NCBI RefSeq assembly: GCF_020510685.1 | Contig: NZ_CP075185.1 | Span: 1,240,001 to 1,304,000 of the forward strand | Reading direction: 5' to 3' | DNA: 64,000 bases | Source of the DNA: Dechloromonas denitrificans | GTDB taxonomy: Bacteria > Pseudomonadota > Gammaproteobacteria > Burkholderiales > Rhodocyclaceae | Shown: positions 18,819 through 28,593 of the stretch, one piece after another | Layout of the letters: the number at the start of each line of letters is the position of its first letter | How positions within the stretch are numbered: position 1 is the first letter of the stretch | Position numbers and translations under genes: made by a program | The notes under the pieces: generated by a model | The model's database searches: none | The model's input: the letters and a program-made list of their open reading frames with translations, nothing else | Told to the model about the DNA's origin: nothing

Positions 18819-21800
18819 TTAGTTTTCCTCCGCGTGGGCGACATCGTCGTGGCCGGCCGGCAGTATCTGCTTGCCGCGCTCCAGCCACATGAAGAAGAGG
18901 GGAATGAAAATCGTGGCGATGAAGGTGGCGGCGATCATCCCGGCGAAGACGCCGGTCCCCATCGACTGGCGGGCCGCGGCGCCGGCCCCGCTGGCCTTGA
19001 CCAGCGGGAAGACGCCGAGCACGAAGGCGAGCGAGGTCATGACGATCGGCCGCAGGCGCAGGCGGGCGGCTTCCAGCGCGGCATCGACGACGTTCATCCC
19101 TTCGGCGTACTTCTGGGCGGCAAATTCGACGATCAAGATGGCGTTTTTCGAGGCCAGCCCGATCAGCACGACGAGGCCGATCTGGAAGTAGATGTCGTTC
19201 GGCATGTTGCGCAGCCAGATCGCGGTCAGCGCACCCATCAGCGCGAAAGGCACAGCCATGATGACGGCCAGCGGCAGCGACCACTTTTCGTACTGGGCGG
19301 CGAGGATCAGGAAGACCATGATGATGGCGAAGCCGAAGGCATAGAGCGACGAGCCCGAGCTGCGTTTTTCCTGGAAGGCCTGACCGGTCCATGAAATTTC
19401 GAAGCCGCTGGGCAGCGTGGCGGCAGCCACTTCCTCGACGATCTTGATGGCGTCGCCGGAACTGATGCCGGGCTTGCTGTCGCCCATGATTTTGGCGGCG
19501 ACGAAGCCGTTGAAGCGCTCGACCTGCTCCGGACCGACGACGTTCTTCACCTTGCTGATCGCCGACAGCGGAATCATTGCCTGGGTTGTCGTGCTGCGGA
19601 CGTAGATCTTGCCGAGATCCTCCGGTTTCATCCGGTAGCTGGCCTCGGCCTGCAACTGCACGCGATAGACCCGCCCGGCCTTGTTGAAGTCATTGACGTA
19701 GAGCGCGCCCATCGTGCTTTGCAGGGCTTCATAGACGCTGGTCAGCGGGATGCCGAGGGCGAGCACCTTCGGTTCGTCCACTTCGACGAACAGTTGCGGC
19801 ACGGTCGGCCGGAAGAAGGTGGAGATACGGGTGAACTCAGGGTGCTTCTGCAATTCGGCCATGAATGCCTGGGCCACCTCGTTGAGTCGCTTGGTATCGC
19901 CATCGACGCGGTTTTGCAGGTAAACCTCGAAACCGCCGGCCGAACCCAGGCCCATGATCGGTGGCGGGTTGAAGACGAGCGCCATGCCGTCCGGCTGCAT
20001 CATGCCGATACCCATGAACTTGCCGGCCAGATCCTGCGCCTTGGCTTCGCGCTCGCTCCAGTCCTTGAGCGGAATGAAGATGGTGCCGGCGTTGGGCTTG
20101 TTGCCGCCGCCGATCAGGTCGAAGCCGGAGACGACGAAAGTGTGCCGGACGGCCGGATCGCTGCCGATCATCTTGCGGATGTTCTCGCCGGTCTGCTCGG
20201 TGCGCTTCAGGGTTGCGCCATCGGGTAGCATCAGTGCCGAAATCAGGTAGCCCTGGTCTTCGGCCGGGACGAAGCTGCCGGGGATGATGCGGAAGAAAAA
20301 GACCGTCACGCCGATCACCAGCGCGAATATCACGCCGCCAATGATGCCGTGCTTTAGCGTCAGGCCGACCGTCGTGGTGTAGGAACGGGTAAAGCGCTCG
20401 AACAGGCGGTTGAACGGCGCAAACAGCTTGCTTTCCGTATGCTGCGCCTTGAGCAGCAGGGCGCACAGCGCCGGCGTCAGGGTCAGCGCGACGACGCCGG
20501 AAAGAACGACGGCGACCGCGACGGTGACTGCGAACTGTTTGTAGAGCTGGCCGGCAATGCCGCCCAGGAAGGCGACCGGAATAAACACCGCGCAGAGCAC
20601 CAGGACGATGGCGACCAGGGCGCCCTGAACCTGGTGCATGGCCTTGATGGCGGCATCCCGGGGCGACAGCTTTTCCTCGGCCATCAGGCGTTCGACGTTC
20701 TCCAGCACGACGATGGCATCGTCGACGACGATGCCGATGGCCAGCACCATCGCGAACAGCGTCAGCGTATTGATCGAGAAACCGAACAGCCAGAGGCCGG
20801 CAAAGGTGCCGATCAGCGAGATCGGCACGGCGACCATCGGGATCAGTGTGGCCCGCCAGCTTTGCAGGAAGATATAGACGACGGCCAGCACGAGGACCAT
20901 GGCTTCGATCAGGGTCTTGACCACTTCATTGATCGAGGCGGAAACGAAGCGCGTGGTATCGAAAGGCGTGATGTAACCCATGCCCTCCGGGAATTTCGTT
21001 TTCAACTCCTGCATCTTGTTCTCGACCAGCTTGGCCACTTCCAGCGCGTTGGCACCGGTCTGCAGGAAAACGCCCATGCCGATGGTCGGCTTGCCGTCCA
21101 CCTTGACGCTCTGGTCGTAGCTGTAGGCGCCGAGTTCGATGCGGGCGATGTCCTTGAGATAGAGCACGCCGTTCGGGCCGCTGGCGCGAATGACGATGTT
21201 GCCGAACTCTTCCGGGGTCAGCAGGCGGCCCTTGGCGGTCACCGTGTAGGCCAGCATCTGGTCGCTTGGTGCCGGTTGTTGGCCGATCTTGCCGGCGGCA
21301 TTCTGGGCGTTCTGGGCGCGAATCGCCGCGGCGACTTCGCTCGTCGTCAGACCGAGCTGGGCCATCCGGTCCGGCTTCAGCCAGACGCGCATCGAGTAGT
21401 CCTGGGCACCGAAAATGATGACGTCGCCGACGCCCTTGACCCGTTTCAACTCGTCGACAATGTTCAGGCTGGCGTAGTTGGACAGGAAAAGCGTGTTGAA
21501 ACGGTTTTCCTCGGACTCCAGCGCGATGACTTTCAGAATGTCGTTCGAGCGCTTCTGGACGATCACGCCGTTACGCCGCACTTCTTCCGGCAGCCGTGGT
21601 TCGGCCGCCTTGACGCGGTTGTTGACGTTGACCGAGGCGGCATCGACATTGGTGCCGACCTCGAAGGTGGCGGTGATGGTCAGCGAGCCGTTGGCCGAGG
21701 CCGAGGAGGTGAAATAAAGCAGATTCTCGACCCCGTTCAACTGCTCCTCGATTGGTGCAGCGACCGTCTTGGCCAGCGTTTCAGCCGAAGCGCCCGGGTA

Positions 21801-21944
21801 GGTGGCGGTAATCAGTACCGTCGGTGGGGCGATCTGCGGATATTGGGCGATCGGCAGCACCTGGGCGGCGACCAGCCCGGCGATGACAATGATGATCGAG
21901 ATGACCGACGCAAAAATAGGTCGGTTGATGAAGAATTTTGACAT
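18819..21944 (-). CDS. RND multidrug efflux pump, inner-membrane subunit (AcrB/MexB family)
   Basis: A 1,041-residue HAE-1 transporter of normal length. Twelve membrane segments and two periplasmic loops are evident; the proton-relay Asp pair is in IGIVVDDAIVVLEN, and the conserved PIAQYPQIAPP and YPGASAETL segments are at the N-terminus. It exports hydrophobic drugs or solvents with the adjacent adaptor and outer-membrane proteins, driven by proton influx. It lies between the adaptor gene (9-bp gap) and the outer-membrane gene (1-bp gap). The substrate cannot be read from the sequence. Confidence 0.95.
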   Translation of the reverse strand: MSKFFINRPIFASVISIIIVIAGLVAAQVLPIAQYPQIAPPTVLITATYPGASAETLAKTVAAPIEEQLNGVENLLYFTSSASANGSLTITATFEVGTNVDAASVNVNNRVKAAEPRLPEEVRRNGVIVQKRSNDILKVIALESEENRFNTLFLSNYASLNIVDELKRVKGVGDVIIFGAQDYSMRVWLKPDRMAQLGLTTSEVAAAIRAQNAQNAAGKIGQQPAPSDQMLAYTVTAKGRLLTPEEFGNIVIRASGPNGVLYLKDIARIELGAYSYDQSVKVDGKPTIGMGVFLQTGANALEVAKLVENKMQELKTKFPEGMGYITPFDTTRFVSASINEVVKTLIEAMVLVLAVVYIFLQSWRATLIPMVAVPISLIGTFAGLWLFGFSINTLTLFAMVLAIGIVVDDAIVVLENVERLMAEEKLSPRDAAIKAMHQVQGALVAIVLVLCAVFIPVAFLGGIAGQLYKQFAVTVAVAVVLSGVVALTLTPALCALLLKAQHTESKLFAPFNRLFERFTRSYTTTVGLTLKHGIIGGVIFALVIGVTVFFFRIIPGSFVPAEDQGYLISALMLPDGATLKRTEQTGENIRKMIGSDPAVRHTFVVSGFDLIGGGNKPNAGTIFIPLKDWSEREAKAQDLAGKFMGIGMMQPDGMALVFNPPPIMGLGSAGGFEVYLQNRVDGDTKRLNEVAQAFMAELQKHPEFTRISTFFRPTVPQLFVEVDEPKVLALGIPLTSVYEALQSTMGALYVNDFNKAGRVYRVQLQAEASYRMKPEDLGKIYVRSTTTQAMIPLSAISKVKNVVGPEQVERFNGFVAAKIMGDSKPGISSGDAIKIVEEVAAATLPSGFEISWTGQAFQEKRSSGSSLYAFGFAIIMVFLILAAQYEKWSLPLAVIMAVPFALMGALTAIWLRNMPNDIYFQIGLVVLIGLASKNAILIVEFAAQKYAEGMNVVDAALEAARLRLRPIVMTSLAFVLGVFPLVKASGAGAAARQSMGTGVFAGMIAATFIATIFIPLFFMWLERGKQILPAGHDDVAHAEEN

Positions 21945-21953
21945 GGCGACCCC

Positions 21954-23105
21954 TTAGCCCTTGGCCGCCGGCTTGGCAGCACTTTCCGCAGCCGGCGCGC
22001 CAGGCGCCGCAGGGGCGGCGGGCGGGTGCGGGGCGACCGGTGCACCGGGACGCAGCTTGATCAGGTTGTCGATGATCACCTTGTCGCCGGCTTTCAGTCC
22101 GCCGAGGATGACCCAGTCCTTGCCGTACCACTCGCCGGCTTGTACCGGGCGTGGCGCAACCTTGTCGCCTTCGCCGACCAGCATCAGGATCGGGCCTTGC
22201 TCGGTTTGCACCACGGCCGATTGCGGCACCAGGAAGACGCCGTCGCGCTCGCCGGTGAGCAGGCGGATGCGGACGAACTGGCCGGGCAGCAGTTGGTTGT
22301 CGCGGTTCTCGAATTCGGCCCGCAATTGCTGGGTGCCGAGCGTGGTGTCGATGTTGCTGGCCAGGAAATTCAGTTTGCCGGGCTTCGGATAGACCGTGCC
22401 ATTGCCCTGGATCAGTTCGACCCCGCTGACATTAGTAGCAGTGACCCGGCCGTTCGGCAGCTTGGCCAGATCGCTGTCACCCAGACTGAAACTGACCCAG
22501 ATCGGATTGCTCTGATAGACCGATGTGAGCAGGCTGTCGGCACCGATGCTGATCAGGCTGCCTTCCGACTTCGTGGCCCGGCCGGTGGTGCCTGCCACCG
22601 GGGCGGTGACGGTCGTCCAGGACAGGTTCAGCTCGGCCTGATGCAGTGCCGCCTGGGCAATGGCATTGGCAGAAACGGTGTCGTCGTATTCGCGTTGACT
22701 GATTGCCTTGGCATCGATCAGGCCTTTCAGCCGATGCATTTCGCGGCTGGCCTGCTCGGCCTTGGCCTTGGCGTCGGCCAGTGCGATTTCGTAGGTCGAA
22801 CGGTCAATCTGGAACAGTGGTTGGCCAGCCTTGACCGTCTCGCCTTCCTGATAAAGGCGCTTGACGAGAATGCCGCCAACCCGGGCGCGCACTTCGGTTT
22901 CGCGCGCCCCTTCGGTTTGCGCCATGACTTCGATGGAGGACGGTACGCGCTGCGGCTGGACTTCGAGCACGGTGACCGGCATCGGACCCATTGCCGGGGC
23001 GGCGGGCTTTTTGTCCGAGCAGCCGGCGAGCAGCGCGGCGCTGAGGGCGGTGGCCCCGATGATGAGTGACAGGGCTTTGCGCCGCGGCAGGTTTCCGGAA
23101 GTCAT
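21954..23105 (-). CDS. RND efflux periplasmic adaptor lipoprotein
   Basis: A 383-residue membrane-fusion protein. The signal peptide ends in the lipobox LLAGC; the lipoyl halves (VRARVGGILVKRLYQEGETVKAGQPLFQID and WTTVTAPVAGTTGRA), a helical hairpin and the beta-barrel follow, and an Ala/Pro-rich tail ends the protein. I chose the ATG at 23105 (MTSGNLPRR), which has GGAG upstream and leaves the promoter/operator free; a start at 23147 would fall inside the operator. First gene of the operon. Confidence 0.93.
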   Translation of the reverse strand: MTSGNLPRRKALSLIIGATALSAALLAGCSDKKPAAPAMGPMPVTVLEVQPQRVPSSIEVMAQTEGARETEVRARVGGILVKRLYQEGETVKAGQPLFQIDRSTYEIALADAKAKAEQASREMHRLKGLIDAKAISQREYDDTVSANAIAQAALHQAELNLSWTTVTAPVAGTTGRATKSEGSLISIGADSLLTSVYQSNPIWVSFSLGDSDLAKLPNGRVTATNVSGVELIQGNGTVYPKPGKLNFLASNIDTTLGTQQLRAEFENRDNQLLPGQFVRIRLLTGERDGVFLVPQSAVVQTEQGPILMLVGEGDKVAPRPVQAGEWYGKDWVILGGLKAGDKVIIDNLIKLRPGAPVAPHPPAAPAAPGAPAAESAAKPAAKG

Positions 23106-23136
23106 TGGGGTACTCCATTGAGAGTTATTTTGAGCT

Positions 23137-23164
23137 ATTATATACAATCACGAATGTATGTAAA
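23137..23164. promoter_or_regulatory. Efflux operon promoter overlapped by an AcrR/TtgR-like operator
   Basis: On the minus strand a -35 TTTACA (23159-23164) and a -10 TATAAT (23137-23142) are 16 bp apart. A 24-bp interrupted palindrome (23139-23162; arms TACATACATT and TTGTATATA around CGTGA) covers them. By memory it matches the E. coli AcrR operator at about 21 of 24 positions. Binding by the divergent TetR protein would block the promoter. Confidence 0.8.
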
Positions 23165-23240
23165 TTTCTTTCGGCGATCAACCGATCGACTTGAGATGTT
23201 TGCAGAGGCCGAGTGATGCGACTGGGCCGAGAGGGAGACA

Positions 23241-23861
23241 ATGGCTAGAAAAACCAAGGAAGATGCGGAGAAAACCCGCAAGGACATCATCGATTCGGCG
23301 CGTGCGGTATTTCACCAGTGCGGCGTCAGCCGGTCAACACTGGACAAGATCGCCAAGGAAGCCGGTGTCACGCGCGGGGCGGTGTACTGGCATTTCAAGG
23401 ACAAGGCCGAGTTGTTCTTTGCCATGCGTGATGATGTCTTTGGGCCGATGGTCCAACGGACCGATGCGCTGATGCAGTCCGAGGCCTATGACAATCCGCT
23501 CGATGCCATCGAGGCCTCGTTGAAGGATTTTTACCGAATGCTGGATGACTGTGCGGCACTGCGCGAGGTTTTTGAAATCATGATCTCGCGTTGCGAATAT
23601 GTCGATGAGTTCGCCAGTGTGCAGGAGGATGTTTCCCGTCCGGCCAAGGAATTCCTGGAAAAAATGGAGCGGGTCTATCGCCGGGCTGCTGAACAGGGTT
23701 TTTTGCGCGAAGGCCTCGAACCGTCGGCGGCGGCCCGCGATACCTGGGCGTTTGCACGCGGCTTGCTGTATCTGATGCTCGGTTGCCAGAGAGATTCCGA
23801 TCTCGACCGGCAGATCCCGCAGATGGTTACGGCACACATGGCCTTGCGCCGCCGGGGATGA
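23241..23861 (+). CDS. TetR-family repressor of the efflux operon (AcrR/TtgR-like)
   Basis: A 206-residue regulator: N-terminal TetR helix-turn-helix (ARAVFHQCGVSRSTLDKIAKEAGVTRGAVYWHFKDKAELF) followed by an AcrR-type ligand domain (DPLDAIEASLKDFYRML..., AFARGLLYLMLG). It is divergent from the RND operon, and the shared 135-bp region carries a palindrome like the AcrR operator. GGGAG precedes the ATG. It probably releases DNA when it binds a pump substrate. Confidence 0.92.
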   Translation: MARKTKEDAEKTRKDIIDSARAVFHQCGVSRSTLDKIAKEAGVTRGAVYWHFKDKAELFFAMRDDVFGPMVQRTDALMQSEAYDNPLDAIEASLKDFYRMLDDCAALREVFEIMISRCEYVDEFASVQEDVSRPAKEFLEKMERVYRRAAEQGFLREGLEPSAAARDTWAFARGLLYLMLGCQRDSDLDRQIPQMVTAHMALRRRG

Positions 23862-23888
23862 ACCCGGACGCTGCCGACTCGGCTGAAC

Positions 23889-25226
23889 TTACCTCGCCCG
23901 GTCGAGATCAGCCCGGTTTTTCTCATCGACATAGATGCCGGTTTCCCCGGGGCGGCTGCTGGCGAAACAGCTGACTTCGACGTTGGCCAGAGGTTTGGCC
24001 TTGTGCAGCACGGCAATGGCGCAACGGCCGAAAACGCTGTCGATGGTGGCCAGCAGGTTGCGGGCATAAGGGCTTTCCAGCTTGCCGTCGAGGATCAGGT
24101 TAGCCAGCAGGATGCCGTCCGGCTTCAGCACGCGCCGGGTGCCGGCCCAGAATTCGCGGGTCACGAGGTGGCTGGGGATCGAGGTGTGCGAGCTGTAAAC
24201 ATCGACCACCACGGCATCGAAGCGCCGCTCGCTGGTCGCAACGAAGCGGCGGGCATCGTCGACGATGAATTCGCCACGCGCCGGTTCGTGCAGGAAGTAT
24301 CGCTCGGCGATCTCCCTGATCGCCGGGTCGATATCGACATAGGTGTAGCGATTCAGCGGCTCCCGGTGGGATAGCGTGAAGCCGCCGGCGCCGAGAACGA
24401 GTATTTCCTTGTCTTTGAAACCGAGATCGTCGAGCAGGATCTGCCGCAGGTGCTTGATGTAGCGCGTGTAATTGGGCGGTTGCGAATCGTCGAGTAGTGA
24501 GGCGACCGATTTGTTCACCCACAAGGCGCGAGGGTTTTGCTGGCCCGGCAGGTCGACATTGCCGACGATGTATTCGGCGTAGGCGGTATCGGCGGTTACC
24601 GGATGCTGCAGGTTGACCGCAGCGGCGAGGGCAGCGGTCGCCAGCGAGAAAAAGACCGTTTTCCACTGCAACCCGGTGAGTAGCAGCGTGCCGATCAGTA
24701 GCCCCAGCGCGCAGGCGAAAGCGGCGGCGGAAACGCCGAGCCACTGCATGACCAGTAGCGACAGGCTGAGCGAGCCGAGAAAGGAGCCGAGGGTGGACCA
24801 GTAGAGCGCCATGCCGCTCGCCTCGCCGGTGCGCTGATGCTTCATCAGGTTGGTCAGGATGGGCACGGTCTGGCCGAGCAACCAGGCCAGCGGGCAGAGC
24901 ACGCCGCCGATGAAGAAGAGGTAGGCGATCCAGGCCGGTTGCAGGTGGGCGAACAGCCCATCGACGGTGACGCCGGCCAGACCGAGGCCGGCCAGACCGG
25001 CTGAGATCAGGAAATTGCGGGCGACGACCGCCGGATAGTTGGCCGCCACCTTGGCGCCGGAGGCGTAGCCGAGAGCCAGGGCGAGCAGGAAGAAGCCGAT
25101 GGTCGGCGCGGTGACGACGATGGAACTGCCGATATGCGGCACCAGCCGGCGCAGTGCGATGACTTCGGCGCCGAGCGAGCAGAAGCCTTCGATGAAGACG
25201 ATGGCGTAGATCAGCTGACGGCGCAT
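23889..25226 (-). CDS. Membrane-fused spermidine-synthase-like protein
   Basis: A 445-residue protein. The N-terminal half has about seven hydrophobic segments; the C-terminal half is a class I methyltransferase-like domain of the spermidine synthase family (ILVLGAGGFTLSHRE, YTYVDIDPAI, DARRFVATSERRFDAVVVDVYSS). The usual GGGDG motif of true spermidine synthases reads GAGGF, so aminopropyl transfer is not assured. The ATG at 25226 overlaps the rarD stop (TGATG). The longer reading to 25727 is rarD in the wrong frame. Confidence 0.85.
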   Translation of the reverse strand: MRRQLIYAIVFIEGFCSLGAEVIALRRLVPHIGSSIVVTAPTIGFFLLALALGYASGAKVAANYPAVVARNFLISAGLAGLGLAGVTVDGLFAHLQPAWIAYLFFIGGVLCPLAWLLGQTVPILTNLMKHQRTGEASGMALYWSTLGSFLGSLSLSLLVMQWLGVSAAAFACALGLLIGTLLLTGLQWKTVFFSLATAALAAAVNLQHPVTADTAYAEYIVGNVDLPGQQNPRALWVNKSVASLLDDSQPPNYTRYIKHLRQILLDDLGFKDKEILVLGAGGFTLSHREPLNRYTYVDIDPAIREIAERYFLHEPARGEFIVDDARRFVATSERRFDAVVVDVYSSHTSIPSHLVTREFWAGTRRVLKPDGILLANLILDGKLESPYARNLLATIDSVFGRCAIAVLHKAKPLANVEVSCFASSRPGETGIYVDEKNRADLDRAR

Positions 25227-26113
25227 CAGGCCGGTCGCCGGAATTTCTGCCACAAACTCCAGCTGTAAACGAAAAGGCCGAGCCAGATCAGGGCGAAACT
25301 GATCAGCCGCTCCGTCTGCATCGGTTCGCCGAAGATCCACACGGCGGTGACGAATTGCAGGGTCGGATTGATGTACATCAGCATGCCCAGGGTGGCCAGG
25401 CCGAGGCGCTGGGTGGCGGCGGCGAAGGCCATCAGCGGAAAGGCAGTGACGATGCCGGCGCCGATCAGCAAGGCGGCAGTAGCGGTGTCGTGGGTGGCAA
25501 AAACCAGATGGCCGTTGTCCGCCTGCCAGAGCGCGTAGATGCCGCAGATCGGCAGCATCGCCAGCGTTTCCAGCCAGAGACCGGACAGCGGGTCGACCGG
25601 CACCTGCTTGCGCACCAGCCCGTAGGTGCCGAAGGTGGCGGCGAGCAGGAGCGAAACCCAGGGCAGGCTGCCGAGGGTGATGATCTCGTTGGCGATCGCG
25701 GCAATGGCGAAGGCGACCGAAATCCATTCCAGCCGGTTCAGGCGCTCCTTGAGTACGAAGAGGCCGAGCAGGACATTGATCAGCGGCGTCAGGAAATAGC
25801 CGAGGCTGGACGCGACGACCTGCTGATTGGCGACCGCCCAGAGAAAGATCAGCCAGTTGCTGCCGACCAGCAGGGCGGCCAGCGTCAGCATGGCGAACTG
25901 GCGCGGCGTTCGGAAAACCGCGACCACTTTCGACCAGCTGCCGCGCAGCGTCAGCAGGATGCCGACGAAGACGCAGGCCCAGACGGCACGATTGGACAGC
26001 ACATCCATCGGCAGAATGTGCGTCAGCTGCCGAAAATAGAGCGGGAAAAAGCCCCAGATGACGTAAGCCAGCAGGCCGAAGCCGATACCGGCCAGCTGGC
26101 TTTGCCGTTGCAT
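25226..26113 (-). CDS. rarD: RarD-type EamA/DMT transporter
   Basis: A 295-residue, ten-helix membrane protein of the EamA superfamily. The sequence matches RarD: N-terminal GIGFGLLAYVIWGFFPLYFRQL, ANQQVVASSLGYFLTPLINVLLG, and MLMYINPTLQFVTAVWIFGE. Its physiological substrate is not established. It lies 4 bp after the DUF599 gene and overlaps the next start, so the three genes form one unit. Confidence 0.9.
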   Translation of the reverse strand: MQRQSQLAGIGFGLLAYVIWGFFPLYFRQLTHILPMDVLSNRAVWACVFVGILLTLRGSWSKVVAVFRTPRQFAMLTLAALLVGSNWLIFLWAVANQQVVASSLGYFLTPLINVLLGLFVLKERLNRLEWISVAFAIAAIANEIITLGSLPWVSLLLAATFGTYGLVRKQVPVDPLSGLWLETLAMLPICGIYALWQADNGHLVFATHDTATAALLIGAGIVTAFPLMAFAAATQRLGLATLGMLMYINPTLQFVTAVWIFGEPMQTERLISFALIWLGLFVYSWSLWQKFRRPA

Positions 26114-26117
26114 GTCT

Positions 26118-26810
26118 TCAGCGCCCGCGACGCAGCATGGCCAGCGCGGCCGAGCGGTAATCGCGGCGATAGAGCACGATCAGCACCAGGATGGCCAGCG
26201 TGGCCAGGGCCAGCGGATGGAGCAGCCAGCCGGAAGCGGCCAGGCCGAAGTAATAGGCACGGATGCCGCGATTGAAATCGTCGCCGGCCAGATTGTTGGC
26301 GATCGCCAGTTGGTGGGCGTAAGTGTCGATCCCGGGCTCGCCGGCCTTGCCCAGCGGTGCGGCCCCGACGAGGATGGAAAGTAGGTTGAACTGGCGCAGC
26401 GACCAGGTGAATTTGAAATAGGCAAAGACGAAGGAAGCCAGCAGCAGCATCAGCTTGATTTCGAGCAGTTCGCGGTTGCCGGCGCCGCCGAAAGGCAACT
26501 CGGTGGTGAAACTGAGGAGCCGGTCGGAAGCGCCGAGCGCCGCGACCAGGCCGGCGATGATGTAGATGGTGGTGTTGGCGTAAAAGGAGACGCTGGTCAC
26601 CAGGTTGCCGATCAGCGTCGAATCCATCACCCGGTTGTCCCGTTCCAGCATGCGGAAGGCCCACAGCAGGCGATAGCTCTGGCTGGTTCCGATCAGGCCG
26701 GCGGAGCCGCTCTGGCTATGCTCGGAAAACCAGGCATAGCCGGCCCAGCAGGCAAAGAAAATGGCTATCGAAAGCCAGTCGATCGCGGTGAGGTGGGGGA
26801 GCGCGTGCAT
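26118..26810 (-). CDS. DUF599 membrane protein
   Basis: A 230-residue protein with four or five membrane segments (IDWLSIAIFFACWAGYAWF, LIGNLVTSVSFYANTTIYIIAGLVA, LMLLLASFVFAYFKFTWSLRQFN). The pattern RNHRVM-like RDNRVMDSTLIGNL and the FTWSLRQFN segment fit DUF599. Function unknown. First gene of a three-gene run with rarD and the spermidine-synthase-like gene. Confidence 0.85.
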   Translation of the reverse strand: MHALPHLTAIDWLSIAIFFACWAGYAWFSEHSQSGSAGLIGTSQSYRLLWAFRMLERDNRVMDSTLIGNLVTSVSFYANTTIYIIAGLVAALGASDRLLSFTTELPFGGAGNRELLEIKLMLLLASFVFAYFKFTWSLRQFNLLSILVGAAPLGKAGEPGIDTYAHQLAIANNLAGDDFNRGIRAYYFGLAASGWLLHPLALATLAILVLIVLYRRDYRSAALAMLRRGR

Positions 26811-26862
26811 GGGCCGGAGTTTGCCACAAGGCAGCCGGCGCGTGGGCTGCCTTGGCGGGACG

Positions 26863-28518
26863 TCAGATTTTGAAGCGCTCGACGGTGGCCCGCATGCTGT
26901 TGGTCAGATCGCGGATATTGGCCGCTTCGCTGGCCGAGATGCCGACGCTGACGCTGCTTTCTTCGGAAGCCTGGGCGACCTGCTCGACCTTCTGGGCAAT
27001 GTCGTAACTGGCGGCACCCTGCTCATGCATGGCCTCGTCGATATCGGCAAAGACGCGCTGGACCTCGCTGTTGGCGCTGCGAATCGCGGCAATCGCCTGG
27101 CCGGCCCGGTTGGCCAGCTCCGAGCCGTTTTCCAGCCGGCTGATGGCGCCGTCCATGGCGAGCACGGCGCTCTTCGACCGGCTCTGGATGTCGCCGATCA
27201 TGCCGCCGATCTCGCCGGTGGCCTTGCTCGTCCGTTCGGCAAGCTTGCGCACCTCGTCGGCCACCACCGCGAATCCGCGTCCCTGTTCGCCGGCCCGGGC
27301 CGCCTCGATGGCGGCATTCAGGGCGAGCAGGTTGGTCTGGTCGGCGACATCCTTGATCACCTGTACCACCGAGGAGATGCGATCGGAGTGCTGGCCCAGT
27401 TCGCTGATCGTCGCGCCGACGCTGCGTACCTCGACGGCGATAGCGGCCATCGCGGAAACCGCGCTGCCGATCACGCTGCCCCCGGTTTCCGAGTGCTCGC
27501 CGGCCTGGTTGGCCAGGGCCAGGGCCTCGCGGGTGTGGTCGGATACCGAGGTGATGCTGACCGAAAGTTCTTCCAGCGAGGCCGCCATCGATGACGACGA
27601 CTCGCTGGTCGCCGCCGACGCCTGAGCCGCCTGGCTGGCGGCCTGGGAGAGCGTGGCCGTCGCTTCGTCGACCTTGATGATTTCATGACGGACGGCGCCC
27701 AGGCTTTGCTGCAACGCCTTGAGCAAATCGTTGAACGCTTCGGCCGTCAGTCCGACCTCATCCCGGCTGCGGATCCGAATGCTGCCGGTGAAATCCTTGT
27801 CGCGCGCGGCACGGGTGATCAGCGCCTGCATCTCGTCGAGCGGCAGGGTGATCGAACGGATGGTGTGAACGGCGATGAGCAGGCCGATCAGCAGGCCAAG
27901 ACCCAGCGTGACCACGGAGATCCAGATGAAACGCCGGTTCTGGACGGTCGAGGTTTCGTAACTTGCCTTGACCGCCTTTTCCTGCGCCTCGGCGATGCTG
28001 CGCATCAACGGGTTTATTTTGGCTTCAAACTGGGCGTTGGCCTTCAGAAAATGCGCCACGGTGGCGGCCGAATAGTCGCTGTTGACCAGCGCCGTCATCG
28101 TTGGCTGGACGACTTCGCTGGCATAGCGGGCGTAGAGCGGCTCGAATTCCTGGAAAAGCTTCAGTTCCTCGCTATCCGGCAGCAGATTGGCTTTGAAGGA
28201 AACGAAGGTCTCGTCCATCCATTTCAGGTTCTTCTCGATCACTTCAAGGTGCGCGCTGACCGGGTGGTCGTGCAGCTTGGCATAGTCAGTGCCGGGGTTG
28301 TGCTGCATGGCCCGGAATATCTGGCCGCTGTTTTCAACGACCAGGCGACGAATCCGGGCCAGTTCGCGCATCGGCACTGCCTCGTGCTTGAAAATCGATT
28401 CGATTTCGGCCTCGGCGCTGCGGGCAATGTAGAAACTGATGCTGCCGGTGACGATCAGGGCTGCGGCAAGAAATGTGACGAGCGCAATCAGGCGCCCACG
28501 AATGCTCATGCTGAACAT
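26863..28518 (-). CDS. Methyl-accepting chemotaxis protein
   Basis: A 551-residue chemoreceptor: N-terminal helix ([20 protein letters not shown]), a periplasmic four-helix-bundle ligand domain of about 150 residues, a second helix ([19 protein letters not shown]), HAMP and a cytoplasmic signalling domain. The hairpin tip [38 protein letters not shown] is strongly conserved (about residues 385-422). Ligand unknown. AAGGGG precedes the ATG. A perfect inverted repeat lies in the short upstream gap. Confidence 0.95.
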   Translation of the reverse strand: MFSMSIRGRLIALVTFLAAALIVTGSISFYIARSAEAEIESIFKHEAVPMRELARIRRLVVENSGQIFRAMQHNPGTDYAKLHDHPVSAHLEVIEKNLKWMDETFVSFKANLLPDSEELKLFQEFEPLYARYASEVVQPTMTALVNSDYSAATVAHFLKANAQFEAKINPLMRSIAEAQEKAVKASYETSTVQNRRFIWISVVTLGLGLLIGLLIAVHTIRSITLPLDEMQALITRAARDKDFTGSIRIRSRDEVGLTAEAFNDLLKALQQSLGAVRHEIIKVDEATATLSQAASQAAQASAATSESSSSMAASLEELSVSITSVSDHTREALALANQAGEHSETGGSVIGSAVSAMAAIAVEVRSVGATISELGQHSDRISSVVQVIKDVADQTNLLALNAAIEAARAGEQGRGFAVVADEVRKLAERTSKATGEIGGMIGDIQSRSKSAVLAMDGAISRLENGSELANRAGQAIAAIRSANSEVQRVFADIDEAMHEQGAASYDIAQKVEQVAQASEESSVSVGISASEAANIRDLTNSMRATVERFKI

Positions 28519-28532
28519 GATTATTCCCCTTC

Positions 28533-28561
28533 TTGAGGTTATGGATATTTTGTAACCTCAA
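28533..28561. repeat. Perfect inverted repeat upstream of the chemoreceptor gene
   Basis: TTGAGGTTA (28533-28541) and TAACCTCAA (28553-28561) are 9-bp arms with an 11-bp spacer. They lie 15 bp before the chemoreceptor ATG and 32 bp after the pbpC stop. No T-run follows in either direction, so an operator is more likely than a terminator. Confidence 0.6.
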
Positions 28562-28593
28562 TTTACACCGTTAAGCGTTCTGGATATACCGTG

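Noticed and set aside
28518..28566. Sigma-28 promoter for the chemoreceptor gene
   Set aside because: TAAA-N15 spacing is right but only 5 of 8 bases of the -10 match; kept only as a remark.
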